Of a stretch of 64,000 nucleotides of DNA, positions 34,279 through 41,995 are shown one piece after another. The notes under the pieces were generated by a model that was not told where the DNA came from, ran no database searches, and worked only from the letters and a program-made list of their open reading frames with translations. The first letter of the stretch is position 1, and the number at the start of each line of letters is the position of its first letter. The DNA is from Pectinatus haikarae (lineage in GTDB: Bacteria; Bacillota; Negativicutes; Selenomonadales; Selenomonadaceae). The translations under genes and the position numbers were made by a program. The DNA is taken from contig NZ_WIQM01000008.1 of the NCBI RefSeq assembly GCF_015732185.1, positions 496,001-560,000 of the forward strand. The letters are read 5' to 3'.

Positions 34279-35487
34279 ATGCATAAAAAGAAAAGAAAAT
34301 ATTTTCCCGTCATAATATTGTTGTTTGTTTTTTTGATTGCTGCCGGCTGCGGAGCCTTATTTGCCGGATTTTGGGACAGTACACCGGATAAAACCAAACA
34401 GGACAGCGGGATGCTGGTAGCGGCAGACAAAGCTACGGTTATGATAATGGGGGTCGATTCACGCCATGACGACGTTGGTAGAAGTGATACCCTGATGGTT
34501 GCGACCATCGATCCCAAAAAAAATCAGGCTGCTCTTTTATCGGTTCCGCGTGATACACGCGTAAAAATAAAAGGATATGGCTGGGATAAGATCAATGCCG
34601 CGTATGCTTACGGCGGACATGATCTGACACGTCAGACCGTAGAACAGTTTCTTGGTGTTCCCATGGATCATTATATTATAATAAACATGGAAGGTTTTCA
34701 AAAAATTATTGATGCCATAGGCGGGGTTGATATTGATGTAGAAAAGCGTATGGTTTACAGTGATCCGTGGGATGATGAGGGCGGTCTCGACATAAATCTT
34801 CATCCCGGCATGCAGCATATGGACGGTAAAACAGCTGTAACTTATGTGCGTTATCGTGATGAAGAGGGAGATATAGGGCGCATAGGCAGACAGCAGAAGT
34901 TTATGAAAGCTGTTATGGATAAAGTGTTGTCGCCGTCAATTATTCCCCGCATTCCTTCTATAATAGCGGAAGTATTTGATACAGTGAAAACTGATATGTC
35001 GATCAGGCAGCTTCTGGCCTTTTTTGGTTCATTGCAGGAAGCTCATAATAATGGGCTGAAAACAGATATGGTTCCGGGGATACCTATGTATATAGACGGA
35101 ATAAGCTATTGGATTCCAGATATTATCAAATTACGGCAGTCTATGTCTGATACTCTTGGTATTGATATGACGGCATCTATGCGTACTGCTATGGAAAGGG
35201 CTGCCGCTGAATATAAAAATGCCATTCCTTCAACAGCAAGAGAGGTTCCCGCAGATGATCCTGCGATAGGACGCATGCATATTACAACATCGAAACCGGT
35301 CTCAGATAAGGAGTCGGGCAAGGATAAAAGCATCGATAAGACAAAACCTGATGCTTCCACTGTACCTAAAAGTGAGTTGAAGGAGCCGTCTGCTGCACCG
35401 CAGGATAATTCTCAGGGTCAGGCAGCCCAGTCTGCTCCTGCAAATACCGCACCTTCGCGGGGCAATCAGGCAATAGGGAAAAATTAA
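34279..35487 (+). CDS. LytR-CpsA-Psr (LCP) family cell-wall ligase
   Basis: 402 aa. Basic start MHKKKRKYFPV, one transmembrane helix (about 9-30), then the LCP catalytic domain outside the membrane: MIMGVDSRHDDVGRSDTLMV, SVPRDTRVKI, KINAAYAYGG, GGVDIDVEKRM and AVTYVRYRDEEGDIGRIGRQQ with the conserved Asp and Arg residues. LCP proteins attach polymers to peptidoglycan or lipids. The last 75 residues are a low-complexity Pro/Ser/Ala/Lys tail. The ATG at 34279 has GGAG 8 nt upstream; an ATG seven codons earlier lacks a site. Confidence 0.9.
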   Translation: MHKKKRKYFPVIILLFVFLIAAGCGALFAGFWDSTPDKTKQDSGMLVAADKATVMIMGVDSRHDDVGRSDTLMVATIDPKKNQAALLSVPRDTRVKIKGYGWDKINAAYAYGGHDLTRQTVEQFLGVPMDHYIIINMEGFQKIIDAIGGVDIDVEKRMVYSDPWDDEGGLDINLHPGMQHMDGKTAVTYVRYRDEEGDIGRIGRQQKFMKAVMDKVLSPSIIPRIPSIIAEVFDTVKTDMSIRQLLAFFGSLQEAHNNGLKTDMVPGIPMYIDGISYWIPDIIKLRQSMSDTLGIDMTASMRTAMERAAAEYKNAIPSTAREVPADDPAIGRMHITTSKPVSDKESGKDKSIDKTKPDASTVPKSELKEPSAAPQDNSQGQAAQSAPANTAPSRGNQAIGKN

Positions 35488-35569
35488 TATTATTTCAGGA
35501 TTTTGCCGAGAGATATCAGAGATTTATTGGGAAGAAAGTATGTAGTGTTCTATAAAATTAAAAGAATGC

Positions 35570-35598
35570 TTGCATTTAATTTTAAAATATGATAGAAT
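35570..35598 (+). promoter_or_regulatory. promoter of the four-tRNA cluster
   Basis: TTGCAT, 17-bp spacer, TAGAAT, ending 42 bp before tRNA-Glu. Confidence 0.7.
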
Positions 35599-35640
35599 AT
35601 CTTTGCTCATGAATGAGAAATAAAGCATACATGTGCATGT

Positions 35641-35715
35641 GGCGCCTTCGTCAAGCGGTTAAGACACCGCCCTTTCACGGCGGGTTCATGGGTTCGAATC
35701 CCATAGGCGTCACCA
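35641..35715 (+). tRNA. tRNA-Glu (anticodon TTC), CCA encoded
   Basis: 75 nt. Acceptor GGCGCCT / AGGCGTC, anticodon stem CCGCC / GGCGG around CTTTCAC, T-arm GGGTTCGAATCCC. Confidence 0.96.
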
Positions 35716-35722
35716 ATAATAT

Positions 35723-35798
35723 GGGCGATTAGCTCAGCTGGGAGAGCGCTTGCCTTACAAGCAAGATGTCAGCAGTTCGATCCTGTTATCGCCCACCA
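35723..35798 (+). tRNA. tRNA-Val (anticodon TAC), CCA encoded
   Basis: 76 nt. Acceptor GGGCGAT / ATCGCCC, anticodon stem CTTGC / GCAAG around CTTACAA, T-loop GTTCGATCC. Confidence 0.96.
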
Positions 35799-35800
35799 AT

Positions 35801-35877
35801 GGCCCGGTAGTTTAGTTGGTTAGAATGCCGCCCTGTCACGGCGGAGGTCAGGGGTTCAAATCCCCTTCGGGTCGCCA
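35801..35877 (+). tRNA. tRNA-Asp (anticodon GTC), CCA encoded
   Basis: 77 nt. Acceptor GGCCCGG / TCGGGTC with G-U pairs, discriminator G, anticodon stem CCGCC / GGCGG around CTGTCAC. Confidence 0.95.
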
Positions 35878-35886
35878 TTTGCTTAT

Positions 35887-35915
35887 AATAACATGGGATG
35901 CCATGTTATTTTTTT
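35887..35915 (+). terminator. terminator-like hairpin between tRNA-Asp and tRNA-Phe
   Basis: AATAACATGG / CCATGTTATT, loop GATG, continued by a T run to 35915. It lies only 11 nt before tRNA-Phe, which has no promoter of its own in that gap. Confidence 0.75.
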
Positions 35916-35925
35916 ATCTGTTGAT

Positions 35926-36001
35926 GCCTCGGTAGCTCAGTCGGTAGAGCAGGGGACTGAAAATCCCCGTGTCAGTGGTTCGATTCCGCTCTGAGGCACC
36001 A
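35926..36001 (+). tRNA. tRNA-Phe (anticodon GAA), CCA encoded
   Basis: 76 nt. Acceptor GCCTCGG / CTGAGGC, anticodon stem GGGGA / TCCCC around CTGAAAA, T-loop GTTCGATTC. Confidence 0.96.
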
Positions 36002-36032
36002 TTTAATTTTAATATATGAACAGTAGTTTAAA

Positions 36033-36061
36033 TTGACATGACAGCTGGTCGATGCTATGAT
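36033..36061 (+). promoter_or_regulatory. promoter of purB, overlapping a terminator
   Basis: TTGACA (36033-36038), 17-bp spacer, TATGAT (36056-36061). The start predicted near 36068 falls inside the left arm of the hairpin at 36060-36098. Confidence 0.75.
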
Positions 36062-36098
36062 ATACGGGGGTAAAAAGTACCCCCGTATATTTTTTTTG
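36060..36098 (+). terminator. terminator of the tRNA cluster at the purB transcription start
   Basis: ATATACGGGGGTA / TACCCCCGTATAT with an AAAAAG loop and eight T. A transcript reading in from the tRNAs contains the whole hairpin; one starting at the purB promoter loses most of the left arm. Confidence 0.85.
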
Positions 36099-36117
36099 TC
36101 TAGGAGGACACAGCCAG

Positions 36118-37410
36118 ATGATTGAACGTTATACAAATCCTGAAATGGGTAATATATGGACACTCCAGCACGAATTCGAAGTTATTCTTGATGTAGAAAT
36201 AGCTGCGTGTGAAGCTATGGCCGAACTTGGTCAGATTCCGAAGGAAGCTGCCGATAACATCCGCTCCAAAGCAAAATTTGATCTGCCGCGCGTCAAAGAA
36301 ATCGAAAAAGTCACCAATCATGATATTATTGCATTCCTTACGAATGTTGCCGAATACGTCGGTGATGATTCTAAATATATACATAAAGGCCTGACCTCAA
36401 GTGATGTCAAGGATACTGCTCTCGGCATCATGATGAAAAAATCTGCTGACATAATCATTAAAGATATCAAGGGCTTGCGTGATGTTTTGCTGCGCCGGGC
36501 CGATGAGTTTCGTCATACACCGTGTATCGGTCGCACTCACGGAATACATGCCGAACCTATGACGCTGGGATTGAAGTTTGCTCTTTGGTATTCGGAGCTT
36601 GGCCGTGATTTAAAACGCATAGAAAACGCACGCGAAAATGTTGCAGTCGGCAAGCTGTCGGGAGCTGTAGGCACATATTCTAATATAGATCCTCGTATTG
36701 AAGAATTGGTCTGTAAAAAATTGGGACTCACTCCCGTACCGTTGGCTACGCAGGTAGTGCAGCGTGACCGCCATGCTGAATATATGACAATGCTTGCCAT
36801 AACAGCGAGTTCTCTGGAAAGATTTGCCACGGAAGTGCGCAACTGGCAGCGTACCGACATACGTGAAGCTGAGGAATATTTCAGCCCCGGGCAAAAAGGT
36901 TCTTCCGCTATGCCGCATAAAAGAAATCCAATAACCTGTGAACGAATATCAGGTCTTGCGCGTCTTGTCCGCGGCAATGCTTTGGCCTCACTCGAAGACA
37001 TCACGCTTTGGCATGAACGTGATATATCTCACTCTTCCGTTGAACGTGTAATCTTGCCGGACAGCACGATAACAGTTGATTATTGTCTGCGCAAGTTTAC
37101 AAATATAATTGATAAATTACTTGTCTATCCTGATGCCATGATCGAAAATATGAATAAGACGGGGGGCCTGATCTACAGCCAGCGCATTATGCTTGCTATT
37201 GTAAGCAAAGGTGTTCTGCGCGAGGATGCCTATAAATGGGTACAGCGCAATGCTATGAAACGCTGGATGGCAGGCGAAGATTTCCGTACAAATATAGAAA
37301 AAGATCCGGATATTATGCAATATCTCAGCAAGGAAGAAGTCGATAATTGCTTCGAGTATAAGTGGTTTCTGCGCAATGTCGACATGATATTGGCCCGTTT
37401 TGGCATTTGA
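36118..37410 (+). CDS. purB: adenylosuccinate lyase
   Basis: Cleaves SAICAR and adenylosuccinate in purine synthesis; 430 aa. HDIIAFLTNVAEYVG, THKGLTSSDVKDTALG (read as YIHKGLTSSDV), GRTHGIHAEPMTLGLKFALW with the catalytic His, and the signature GSSAMPHKRNPITCERISGLAR with the catalytic loop Ser are all present. AGGAGGA lies 9 nt before the ATG. purA follows 205 nt downstream, with repeat copy 3 between them; the two steps IMP to AMP are therefore adjacent. Confidence 0.97.
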   Translation: MIERYTNPEMGNIWTLQHEFEVILDVEIAACEAMAELGQIPKEAADNIRSKAKFDLPRVKEIEKVTNHDIIAFLTNVAEYVGDDSKYIHKGLTSSDVKDTALGIMMKKSADIIIKDIKGLRDVLLRRADEFRHTPCIGRTHGIHAEPMTLGLKFALWYSELGRDLKRIENARENVAVGKLSGAVGTYSNIDPRIEELVCKKLGLTPVPLATQVVQRDRHAEYMTMLAITASSLERFATEVRNWQRTDIREAEEYFSPGQKGSSAMPHKRNPITCERISGLARLVRGNALASLEDITLWHERDISHSSVERVILPDSTITVDYCLRKFTNIIDKLLVYPDAMIENMNKTGGLIYSQRIMLAIVSKGVLREDAYKWVQRNAMKRWMAGEDFRTNIEKDPDIMQYLSKEEVDNCFEYKWFLRNVDMILARFGI

Positions 37411-37414
37411 TGCG

Positions 37415-37546
37415 ATAAATGGAGACTTAATTCAGACGGCGTTTTGACACCGCCTGAATAGTAGCCAAATTTATCCAGGGTCTTAGCCGCTCTTTACTCA
37501 TCGCTTGCAGAAGCGGGAGTATTAGATGGGTTAGTCATCGGATAAA
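37415..37546 (+). repeat. structured interspersed repeat, copy 3 (full length)
   Basis: 132 bp, beginning 4 nt after the purB stop. Same two hairpins as copy 1. In the apical stem TCGCTT replaces CCGCTT opposite AAGCGG, turning a C-G into a U-G pair and so keeping the helix. In hairpin 1 one pair is lost (CGGCG opposite CACCG). It lies upstream of purA. The remaining 37547-37615 contains a small GTGACG/CGTCAC hairpin next to the purA ribosome site. Confidence 0.85.
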
Positions 37547-37615
37547 ACAGACTGGGGTCTGACATCTAAATGTAATTTACCGTGACGATTTTCGTCACAG
37601 AAAGAGGGATACTAT

Positions 37616-38902
37616 ATGTCGACAGTTGTTGTTACAGGAACGCAGTGGGGCGATGAAGGAAAAGGAAAAATCGTTGATTATCTTGCTGAACAGGCTGATA
37701 TTGTTGTCCGCTATCAGGGCGGCAGCAACGCCGGACATACTGTAAGTGTTGAAGGCAAAGAATTTAAACTGCGTCTGATGCCATCCGGTATTTTATATAA
37801 AGGAAAAAGATGTGTCGTAGGTGACGGTGTCGTTTTTGATCCGGAAGTGCTTTTGAATGAAGTTGCCGGATTGAAAAAAGAGGGCGTGGAAATTGCCGAT
37901 TATCTTATCTCTAATCGTGCGCAGGTCGTTATGCCTTATCATCGTCTCATGGACGGACTTGAAGAAGATTGCCGCGGGCAGCTGAAAATCGGGACAACAA
38001 AAAGAGGTATCGGTCCGTGCTACATGGATCGTGACAGACGCATAGGCATTCGTATGTGCGATCTTATTGATGATGAAACTTTTGCTGAAAAGCTGAAAAT
38101 TATACTGGAGATAAAAAACAGAGAACTTGAAGTGCTGTATAATCATCCGCCGCTTGATTATGAAAAAATTCTTGCGGAATATCGCGGTTATGCGGATCAA
38201 CTCCGCCCGTTTGTACTTGACACACCTTCTTATTTGAACAATGCGGTGAAGAACGGCGAGAAAATACTGTTTGAAGGTGCGCAGGCGACTATGCTGGACA
38301 TCGATTACGGTACGTATCCTTACGTTACTGCTTCACACCCTATTTCCGGCGGTGTTTGCGTCGGCGCCGGCATTGGCCCAAAGAAGATTGATATGGCAGT
38401 GGGTGTGGTTAAAGCTTACTGTACTCGTGTGGGCGAAGGACCGTTTCCTACAGAACAGCTGAATGAAACCGGCAATCAGATCCGTAATGTCGGGCATGAG
38501 TTTGGCACAGTTACCGGCAGACCCCGGCGTACCGGCTGGCTTGACGGTTGCGTGGTCAAATATGCCGGGTATATAGGCAGCTTGGATTATCTTGCCATTA
38601 CCCGTCTTGATATTTTAGATCATTTTGATGAAATAAAAATGTGTGTTGCCTATAAATACAATGGTAAAATAATTGATGAAATGCCGGCTAATCTTCGTAT
38701 TTTCGGTAAAGTCGAACCGGTATATGAAACGTTCAAGGGTTGGAACACAGATACATCTTCTATCAAAAAATACGATGACCTGCCTGAGCAGGCAAAAGTT
38801 TATCTGAAACGTATTTCAGAGGTAGCAGATGTCAAAATCGGTTTTGTTTCTGTCGGTCCCAATCGCAATCAGACTATCGTTTGTGCCCAAAATATATTTT
38901 AA
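37616..38902 (+). CDS. purA: adenylosuccinate synthase
   Basis: GTP-dependent joining of IMP and aspartate; 428 aa, normal length. The N-terminal GTQWGDEGKGKIVDYLAEQAD is the P-loop-like glycine segment, followed by RYQGGSNAGHTV, GTTKRGIGPCYMDR (IMP binding), TRVGEGPFPTEQ and TGRPRRTGWLDGC. AGAGGGA lies before the ATG. A terminator follows the stop by 4 nt. Confidence 0.98.
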   Translation: MSTVVVTGTQWGDEGKGKIVDYLAEQADIVVRYQGGSNAGHTVSVEGKEFKLRLMPSGILYKGKRCVVGDGVVFDPEVLLNEVAGLKKEGVEIADYLISNRAQVVMPYHRLMDGLEEDCRGQLKIGTTKRGIGPCYMDRDRRIGIRMCDLIDDETFAEKLKIILEIKNRELEVLYNHPPLDYEKILAEYRGYADQLRPFVLDTPSYLNNAVKNGEKILFEGAQATMLDIDYGTYPYVTASHPISGGVCVGAGIGPKKIDMAVGVVKAYCTRVGEGPFPTEQLNETGNQIRNVGHEFGTVTGRPRRTGWLDGCVVKYAGYIGSLDYLAITRLDILDHFDEIKMCVAYKYNGKIIDEMPANLRIFGKVEPVYETFKGWNTDTSSIKKYDDLPEQAKVYLKRISEVADVKIGFVSVGPNRNQTIVCAQNIF

Positions 38903-38906
38903 GGAT

Positions 38907-38945
38907 AAAAACGGCAGTGCTGCTTTTTGGCATATGCCGTTTTTT
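38907..38945 (+). terminator. terminator after purA
   Basis: AAAACGGCA / TGCCGTTTTT with an 18-nt loop. Confidence 0.8.
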
Positions 38946-38960
38946 ACAAGGTTTCTCAAC

Positions 38961-39455
38961 ATGAAAACCAAAATCATTATTGAATCTACTTTGACTAGAG
39001 AACTCTGCATGGCCGCGGCAAAGCATATGGTATGGCATAATGCTGTTTTTATATTTTTTTTATGTATAGGAATACTTCTGACACTGACAGTGCCGATATT
39101 TATTGCTGCGGGGTATTCTGCCGGCGGCGCATTTACTGCCAATGCTGGGTTTCTTCCCGGGTTGGCACTTACTGCCGTTATTTTATGCGCACCGTGGTAT
39201 ATAGGTAAGAATATGTACCAAAAAGACGGCGGACAGCGTATAAAAATGACTTTTGATGATATGCAGGTCGGTATTGAAGCCGGTGAAAAACGAATACAGC
39301 TGCCTTACGGTGAGATAAAGAAATACGCTCACAACGAGAAATATCTGTTTGTTTTTACAAAAGGGCCTGATGCAGTGATGTATGTTTTGCCGAAAGCTAA
39401 TTTTACAGATGTAAGTTTCCCCGATTTTTTATCTTTTTTAAATGAGAAAATTTAA
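38961..39455 (+). CDS. YcxB-like membrane protein, first of a tandem pair
   Basis: 164 aa. The start MKTKIIIESTLTRELCMAAAK is followed by two hydrophobic helices (about 29-52 and 61-80) and a C-terminal strand-rich domain (MTFDDMQVGIEAGEKRIQLPYGEIKKYAHNEKYLFVFTKG... ) that matches the YcxB-like pattern, including a final FPDFLSFLNEKI helix. Function unknown. The ATG at 38961 has AAGG 9 nt upstream; longer forms would cover the purA terminator. The next gene has the same architecture. Confidence 0.7.
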   Translation: MKTKIIIESTLTRELCMAAAKHMVWHNAVFIFFLCIGILLTLTVPIFIAAGYSAGGAFTANAGFLPGLALTAVILCAPWYIGKNMYQKDGGQRIKMTFDDMQVGIEAGEKRIQLPYGEIKKYAHNEKYLFVFTKGPDAVMYVLPKANFTDVSFPDFLSFLNEKI

Positions 39456-39481
39456 AAATTTAGCGGATAGGATTTAGACAT

Positions 39482-39955
39482 ATGAATGAAAAATTTATAA
39501 CCCAAACTAATTTTAATAGATCACTCTGCCGTGATTTTGTCAATTATATAAACCTGCACAGACAGCTTTGGCTGTATATTGCAGTGCTTATTCTTATCAG
39601 TGTTCTGGAATATGCCAATAATCGTTCGGTAGAGCGCGTAGGCATGTTTATTATCGTAATGGTAACAATGTATTTCATATCGGGCTATATCAGTGCTTTT
39701 GTCCTGGCGAAAAGAAACGGTAAATTTTTGAAAATCCGTTTTTATGAACATCATATGTTTGTCGAAACGGAAAATAAACGTGAGAAAGTTACCTATGACA
39801 CACTTAATAAAATTGTGGAGCGCGATAAGTATTTTTATTTATTTTTCACCAGAAACAGAGGTGCGTTTATCATTGAAAAAGCCGGCTTTGCAAAAGGATC
39901 AATGGATGAATTCAATGAATTCATCAAGACGCGGCTGTCAGTGAAAAGCAAATAG
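39482..39955 (+). CDS. YcxB-like membrane protein, second of a tandem pair
   Basis: 157 aa with the same plan as its neighbour: amphipathic start, two helices (about 30-46 and 53-75), then IRFYEHHMFVETENKREKVTYDTLNKIVERDKYFYLFFTRN with a KGSMDEFNEFIKTRL end. Sequence identity between the pair is low, so the duplication is old. It is 26 nt after the first gene and 12 nt before the carbonic anhydrase gene, so probably one operon. Function unknown. Confidence 0.7.
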   Translation: MNEKFITQTNFNRSLCRDFVNYINLHRQLWLYIAVLILISVLEYANNRSVERVGMFIIVMVTMYFISGYISAFVLAKRNGKFLKIRFYEHHMFVETENKREKVTYDTLNKIVERDKYFYLFFTRNRGAFIIEKAGFAKGSMDEFNEFIKTRLSVKSK

Positions 39956-39967
39956 GGAGGTTATCTT

Positions 39968-40513
39968 ATGAATATTGTTGACGAAATCATTCGGGCCAAT
40001 GTAAGCTTTCTGCAGAAAAATCATCCTGTAAAGTTGGATAAAATTCCCAGATGGAAAACAGCAATAGTTACCTGCATGGATACACGTCTTGTTAATTTAC
40101 TGGAGTCGGCTGCGGGCATTGAGCGCGGCGATGTGAAAATGATAAAAATAGCGGGCAATGTCGTCGGCAGGGGATTAAATGACGTAATAAAAAGTTTGAT
40201 GGTGTGTGTTTATGAACTGCAGGTGCGGGAAATAATTGTCATTGGTCACTATGAATGCGGCATGGAAAAAACTTCTTCTGAAAGTATGGCAGAACATATG
40301 CGTGAGCGGGGCATAAACGAAGATATCATCGCAGATATAAAACCGACACTTAAAAATTGGGCAGATTTGTTCTGCCGTCCTGAGCAGAATGTGATAGATT
40401 CCGTAAATAATATAAGGAACTGCAAATATTTGCCTGCTGATATACCGGTGCATGGTTTTATAATACATCCGGCGACTGGTAAGTTGGATCTCATCGCAGG
40501 CGGGAGCGAATAG
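39968..40513 (+). CDS. beta-class carbonic anhydrase
   Basis: Zn enzyme interconverting CO2 and bicarbonate, 181 aa. VTCMDTR supplies the first Cys ligand and the Asp-Arg dyad; VIGHYECGM supplies the His and second Cys. GNVVGRG and HGFIIHPATGKLDLI are also typical of the short beta type. GGGAGG lies before the ATG. In an organism with biotin carboxylation and decarboxylation it would balance bicarbonate; that link is inference. Confidence 0.93.
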   Translation: MNIVDEIIRANVSFLQKNHPVKLDKIPRWKTAIVTCMDTRLVNLLESAAGIERGDVKMIKIAGNVVGRGLNDVIKSLMVCVYELQVREIIVIGHYECGMEKTSSESMAEHMRERGINEDIIADIKPTLKNWADLFCRPEQNVIDSVNNIRNCKYLPADIPVHGFIIHPATGKLDLIAGGSE

Positions 40514-40594
40514 ATAAATATATTTTTGTGCCGAAATACCACCCATGAGTCGGGTTCAAAAACTGACTCATGGGTGGCATTTTTATAATACTTT

Positions 40595-41995
40595 TTACTG
40601 ACAAACCTTGCAGGGATTCAAAATATTGAGCGGATCAAAAGCTTTTTTGATCCCTTTCATGATCTGTATGGCTTCTTCCGGCATGGATTTTTTCAGGTAT
40701 TCTTTTTTTGCGTAGCCTATGCCGTGTTCTCCTGAAACGCTTCCTTTAAGGCTGTGGGCTTTCTGGTACATTTTTCCCATTGTCATTTCCAGGGTTTTTT
40801 CCCATTGTTCTTCTGTCATATCATCTTTGAGGATGTAGGCGTGCAGGTTGCCATCTCCTGCGTGCCCGAAGCATTTTATTCTTGTGCCTGTTTGTTTTTG
40901 CAGCTGGTGGATGTATTCGACGAGGTCGTTGACGCTGCTGCGCGGTACTACTACGTCTACTTCGTCCATGGCCGTGGTGGAGCTTTTTATTGCTTCAAGG
41001 AATGCTCCTCTTGCTTTCCAGATGGCTTCGGCTCTTTCGTCGGTGTCGGCTATGAGCAGGTCGGTCGCTCCCTGTTCAAGGCAGATGTGTGCCACAGAGT
41101 CATAGTAGGAGGCTATTTCTTCCATCGTGCCTCCGTCGAATTTGAGCAGCAGGTAGGCGTCCGCCTGGTTGTCCGGGAATTTTCTGCCGAGGTATTCTTC
41201 GGCGTCTTTTATTACTTCTTTTTCCATGAATTCTATTGCGGTGGGGATGGCTTTGGATTTTATGATGGGGGGGACGGCGCTTATTGCTTGTTCAAGTGTA
41301 GGGAAGGGGACGAGCAGGCTGACGTTTTTTTGGGGCAGGGGCAAAAGCCGCAGGATCGCTTTGGTGATGATCGCCAGTGTTCCTTCCGAGCCTACTATAA
41401 GGTCTTTTAAGGCATAGCCGGAGCTGTTTTTTACTGTTTTGCCGCCCAGTGTCATTATTGTTCCGTCGGCAAGGACTATTTCAAGGCCGCGGATATAGTC
41501 GCGGGTGACGCCGAATTTGACGGCTCGCATTCCTCCGGCATTGGTGCTGATGTTGCCGCCTATAGTTGCTGATTTTTCTCCCGGGTCCGGCGGGTAGAAA
41601 TAGCCTCTTTTTTCTACGTATTCGGCAAGTTCCATGAGCAGTACTCCCGGTTCTACGGTGAGGGTGAGGTTTTGCTCATCAAGTTCTATGAAGTGGTTCA
41701 TGAGGGTGGTGTCGAGCAGGATACCCTGCTCGACAGCCACCGCGGCGCCTACAAGTCCTGTGCCGGCACCTCTCGGGGTCACGGGGATGTTGTTTTTATT
41801 TGCGTAGGCGAGGATCTTGGATATTTCTTCCGCAGCCGCGGCTTTTATGACCAGTTCCGGATAATGGCGTCCCGCACTCAGTTCGTCATGGCTGTATTCT
41901 TCATTGATTTCTTTTTGCCAGAGGATTCTTTCTCTGCCCGTTATTTCGCTCAGGTTCCGGAGGTCTTCTTCGGTTATTTGTTTATAAGGTGTCAT
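40595..41995 (-). CDS. lctD: FAD-linked lactate dehydrogenase of the Etf-dependent complex (LctD/GlcD type)
   Basis: 466 aa. FAD-binding type 4 domain: VTPRGAGTGLVGAAV, PPDPGEKSATIGGNISTNAGGMRAVKFGVTRDY split over about 135-165, and KNSSGYALKDLIVGSEGTLAII; C-terminal FAD oxidase domain with FGHAGDGNLHAYIL and SGEHGIGYAKKEYL (His ligands of the family). It overlaps the EtfA gene by 4 nt. With the two Etf subunits it matches LctBCD of Acetobacterium, which oxidises lactate with NAD+ at the cost of reduced ferredoxin. The gene is more GC-rich than its surroundings. Confidence 0.9.
   Translation of the reverse strand: MTPYKQITEEDLRNLSEITGRERILWQKEINEEYSHDELSAGRHYPELVIKAAAAEEISKILAYANKNNIPVTPRGAGTGLVGAAVAVEQGILLDTTLMNHFIELDEQNLTLTVEPGVLLMELAEYVEKRGYFYPPDPGEKSATIGGNISTNAGGMRAVKFGVTRDYIRGLEIVLADGTIMTLGGKTVKNSSGYALKDLIVGSEGTLAIITKAILRLLPLPQKNVSLLVPFPTLEQAISAVPPIIKSKAIPTAIEFMEKEVIKDAEEYLGRKFPDNQADAYLLLKFDGGTMEEIASYYDSVAHICLEQGATDLLIADTDERAEAIWKARGAFLEAIKSSTTAMDEVDVVVPRSSVNDLVEYIHQLQKQTGTRIKCFGHAGDGNLHAYILKDDMTEEQWEKTLEMTMGKMYQKAHSLKGSVSGEHGIGYAKKEYLKKSMPEEAIQIMKGIKKAFDPLNILNPCKVCQ

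Noticed and set aside
40754-41410. 218-aa frame antisense to the lactate dehydrogenase gene
   Set aside because: Phe-, Cys- and Val-rich mirror of a GC-rich gene; no motif. Same for 42220-42783 and 43275-43985, which are antisense to the Etf genes.
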